Positions 6,871 through 7,305 of a stretch of 7,305 nt of DNA are shown here, in pieces. The position numbers and the translations under genes are program-made. Position 1 is the stretch's first letter; every line of letters starts with the position of its first letter. The DNA comes from Actinomycetota bacterium (GTDB lineage: Bacteria; Actinomycetota; Actinomycetes; Mycobacteriales; Jatrophihabitantaceae), in NCBI GenBank assembly GCA_019241805.1, contig JAFAWL010000356.1, forward strand, positions 1 to 7,305, given 5' to 3'. A model generated the notes under the pieces. It did not search any database, was not told where the DNA came from, and worked only from the letters and a program-made list of their open reading frames with translations.

Positions 6871-7269
6871 TCAGGCTGGCTGAGCGAGCCAGGTGAAAAC
6901 CAGCGCAAAGCCCAGTACAGCGCTGACCGCAGCGAAGCCTCGGGTCAACTGAGCGGGTCGTTTCCTCGGCTGAGCCCGCCACCACCGCCACAGCGCGAGA
7001 TACGCGACGACGAAGCCCGCGACGCTTATCAGGTCGGCCAGGGTCATGCCTCGCAACTGGTCGAAAGTGATCAACACCGGGCCTTCGAGGTGCCCATTGT
7101 TGACCGGCATCCAGATGCCAGACACGACAGCCAGCACAATGGCCAGGATTGGCCCGGGACGTGTGAGACACAGGGTGGTGGCGGCGCACCACCCCGCGAG
7201 TACCACCCAGGTGAGTACCACGAGGACAAGTCTGCCGGTTGCTGGGCGGGGCGCCCAATCGGGCGACAC
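6871..7269 (-). CDS. Unrecognised small integral membrane protein, four helices
   Basis: 132 residues on the minus strand, from GTG 7269-7267 to TGA 6873-6871. The family is not recognised. Seen: four hydrophobic segments, about 14-34 (LVLVVLTWVVLAGWCAATTLC), 39-56 (GPILAIVLAVVSGIWMPV), 77-97 (LADLISVAGFVVAYLALWRWW) and 111-128, with a polar loop NNGHLEGPVLITFDQLRG (57-74) between helices 2 and 3 and a basic loop RAQPRKRP (98-105) between 3 and 4. The positive-inside rule puts that loop in the cytoplasm. The start is uncertain: GTG 7269 is the first possible start after an in-frame TGA nine codons upstream, and no ribosome-binding site is seen. An ATG at 7289 belongs to another frame. Codon use is GC-rich, like that of its neighbours. 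It is convergent with udgB, 21 bp apart. Confidence 0.7.
   Translation of the reverse strand: MSPDWAPRPATGRLVLVVLTWVVLAGWCAATTLCLTRPGPILAIVLAVVSGIWMPVNNGHLEGPVLITFDQLRGMTLADLISVAGFVVAYLALWRWWRAQPRKRPAQLTRGFAAVSAVLGFALVFTWLAQPA
6876..6892 (+). terminator. Small inverted repeat after udgB
   Basis: CTGGCT (6876-6881) and AGCCAG (6887-6892) are 6-bp arms around a 5-base loop, starting 26 bases after the udgB stop. The repeat lies inside the last codons of the convergent membrane-protein gene (encoding LAQP), so it may end udgB transcription or may be chance within coding sequence. A tighter dyad CCGAG-A-CTCGG (6851-6861) sits in the 21-bp gap. Confidence 0.3.
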
Positions 7270-7288
7270 GAGATCTGATTCGCCGTCA

Positions 7289-7294
7289 TGTATA
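7289..7294 (-). promoter_or_regulatory. Candidate -10 element for the minus-strand membrane protein gene
   Basis: On the minus strand TATACA lies 19 bases before the GTG start and is the only AT-rich hexamer in the region. It would put the transcript start about 13 bases before the gene. The expected -35 position is at or past the window end, so it cannot be checked. Confidence 0.3.
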
Positions 7295-7305
7295 GATCAG
7301 GCCCA

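Overview
This window looks like chromosomal DNA from a high-GC actinobacterium. The signs are strong GC bias at third codon positions, frequent GTG starts, and families typical of Actinobacteria (DUF664 DinB-like, DUF501, DUF4235, a FtsB/DivIC protein next to enolase, and a family 5 uracil-DNA glycosylase of the mycobacterial UdgB type). The gene order mazG - (gene) - eno - ftsB - DUF501 - ppx is the conserved housekeeping block also known from Mycobacterium (Rv1021-Rv1026) and Streptomyces. The genus cannot be decided from the sequence alone.

Layout. 1-435: the 3' end of a UDP-glucose 6-dehydrogenase gene entering from the left. 535-1140: a lipoprotein with a SurA-N-like segment. 1172-1828: mazG. 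1825-2361: a DUF664/DinB-like protein coupled to mazG by an ATGA overlap. 2454-3740: eno. 3771-4226: ftsB-like divisome gene. 4223-4711: DUF501, overlapping ftsB by GTGA. 4711-5634: ppx/gppA phosphatase, overlapping DUF501 by one base (TAATG). 5625-5686: an 11-bp repeat in three copies followed by an inverted repeat, a probable terminator. 5753-6049 (minus strand): DUF4235 protein. 6082-6849: udgB. 6871-7269 (minus strand): an unrecognised small four-helix membrane protein. No tRNA, rRNA, CRISPR array, insertion sequence or prophage gene was seen.

How the genes fit together. The plus-strand block 535-5634 is compact and probably forms one or two transcription units, the second starting just before eno. 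It mixes envelope and division functions (lipoprotein, FtsB), glycolysis (enolase) and nucleotide or polyphosphate hydrolysis (MazG, Ppx). The right part is a divergent pair (DUF4235 / udgB) sharing a 32-bp spacer, with convergent neighbours on each side. This is mostly ordinary core genome. I see no clear novel defence or mobile system; the items worth a second look are small-scale: the repeat with stops in all three frames at the end of ppx, the tight divergent promoter, the DUF501 protein and the orphan membrane protein.
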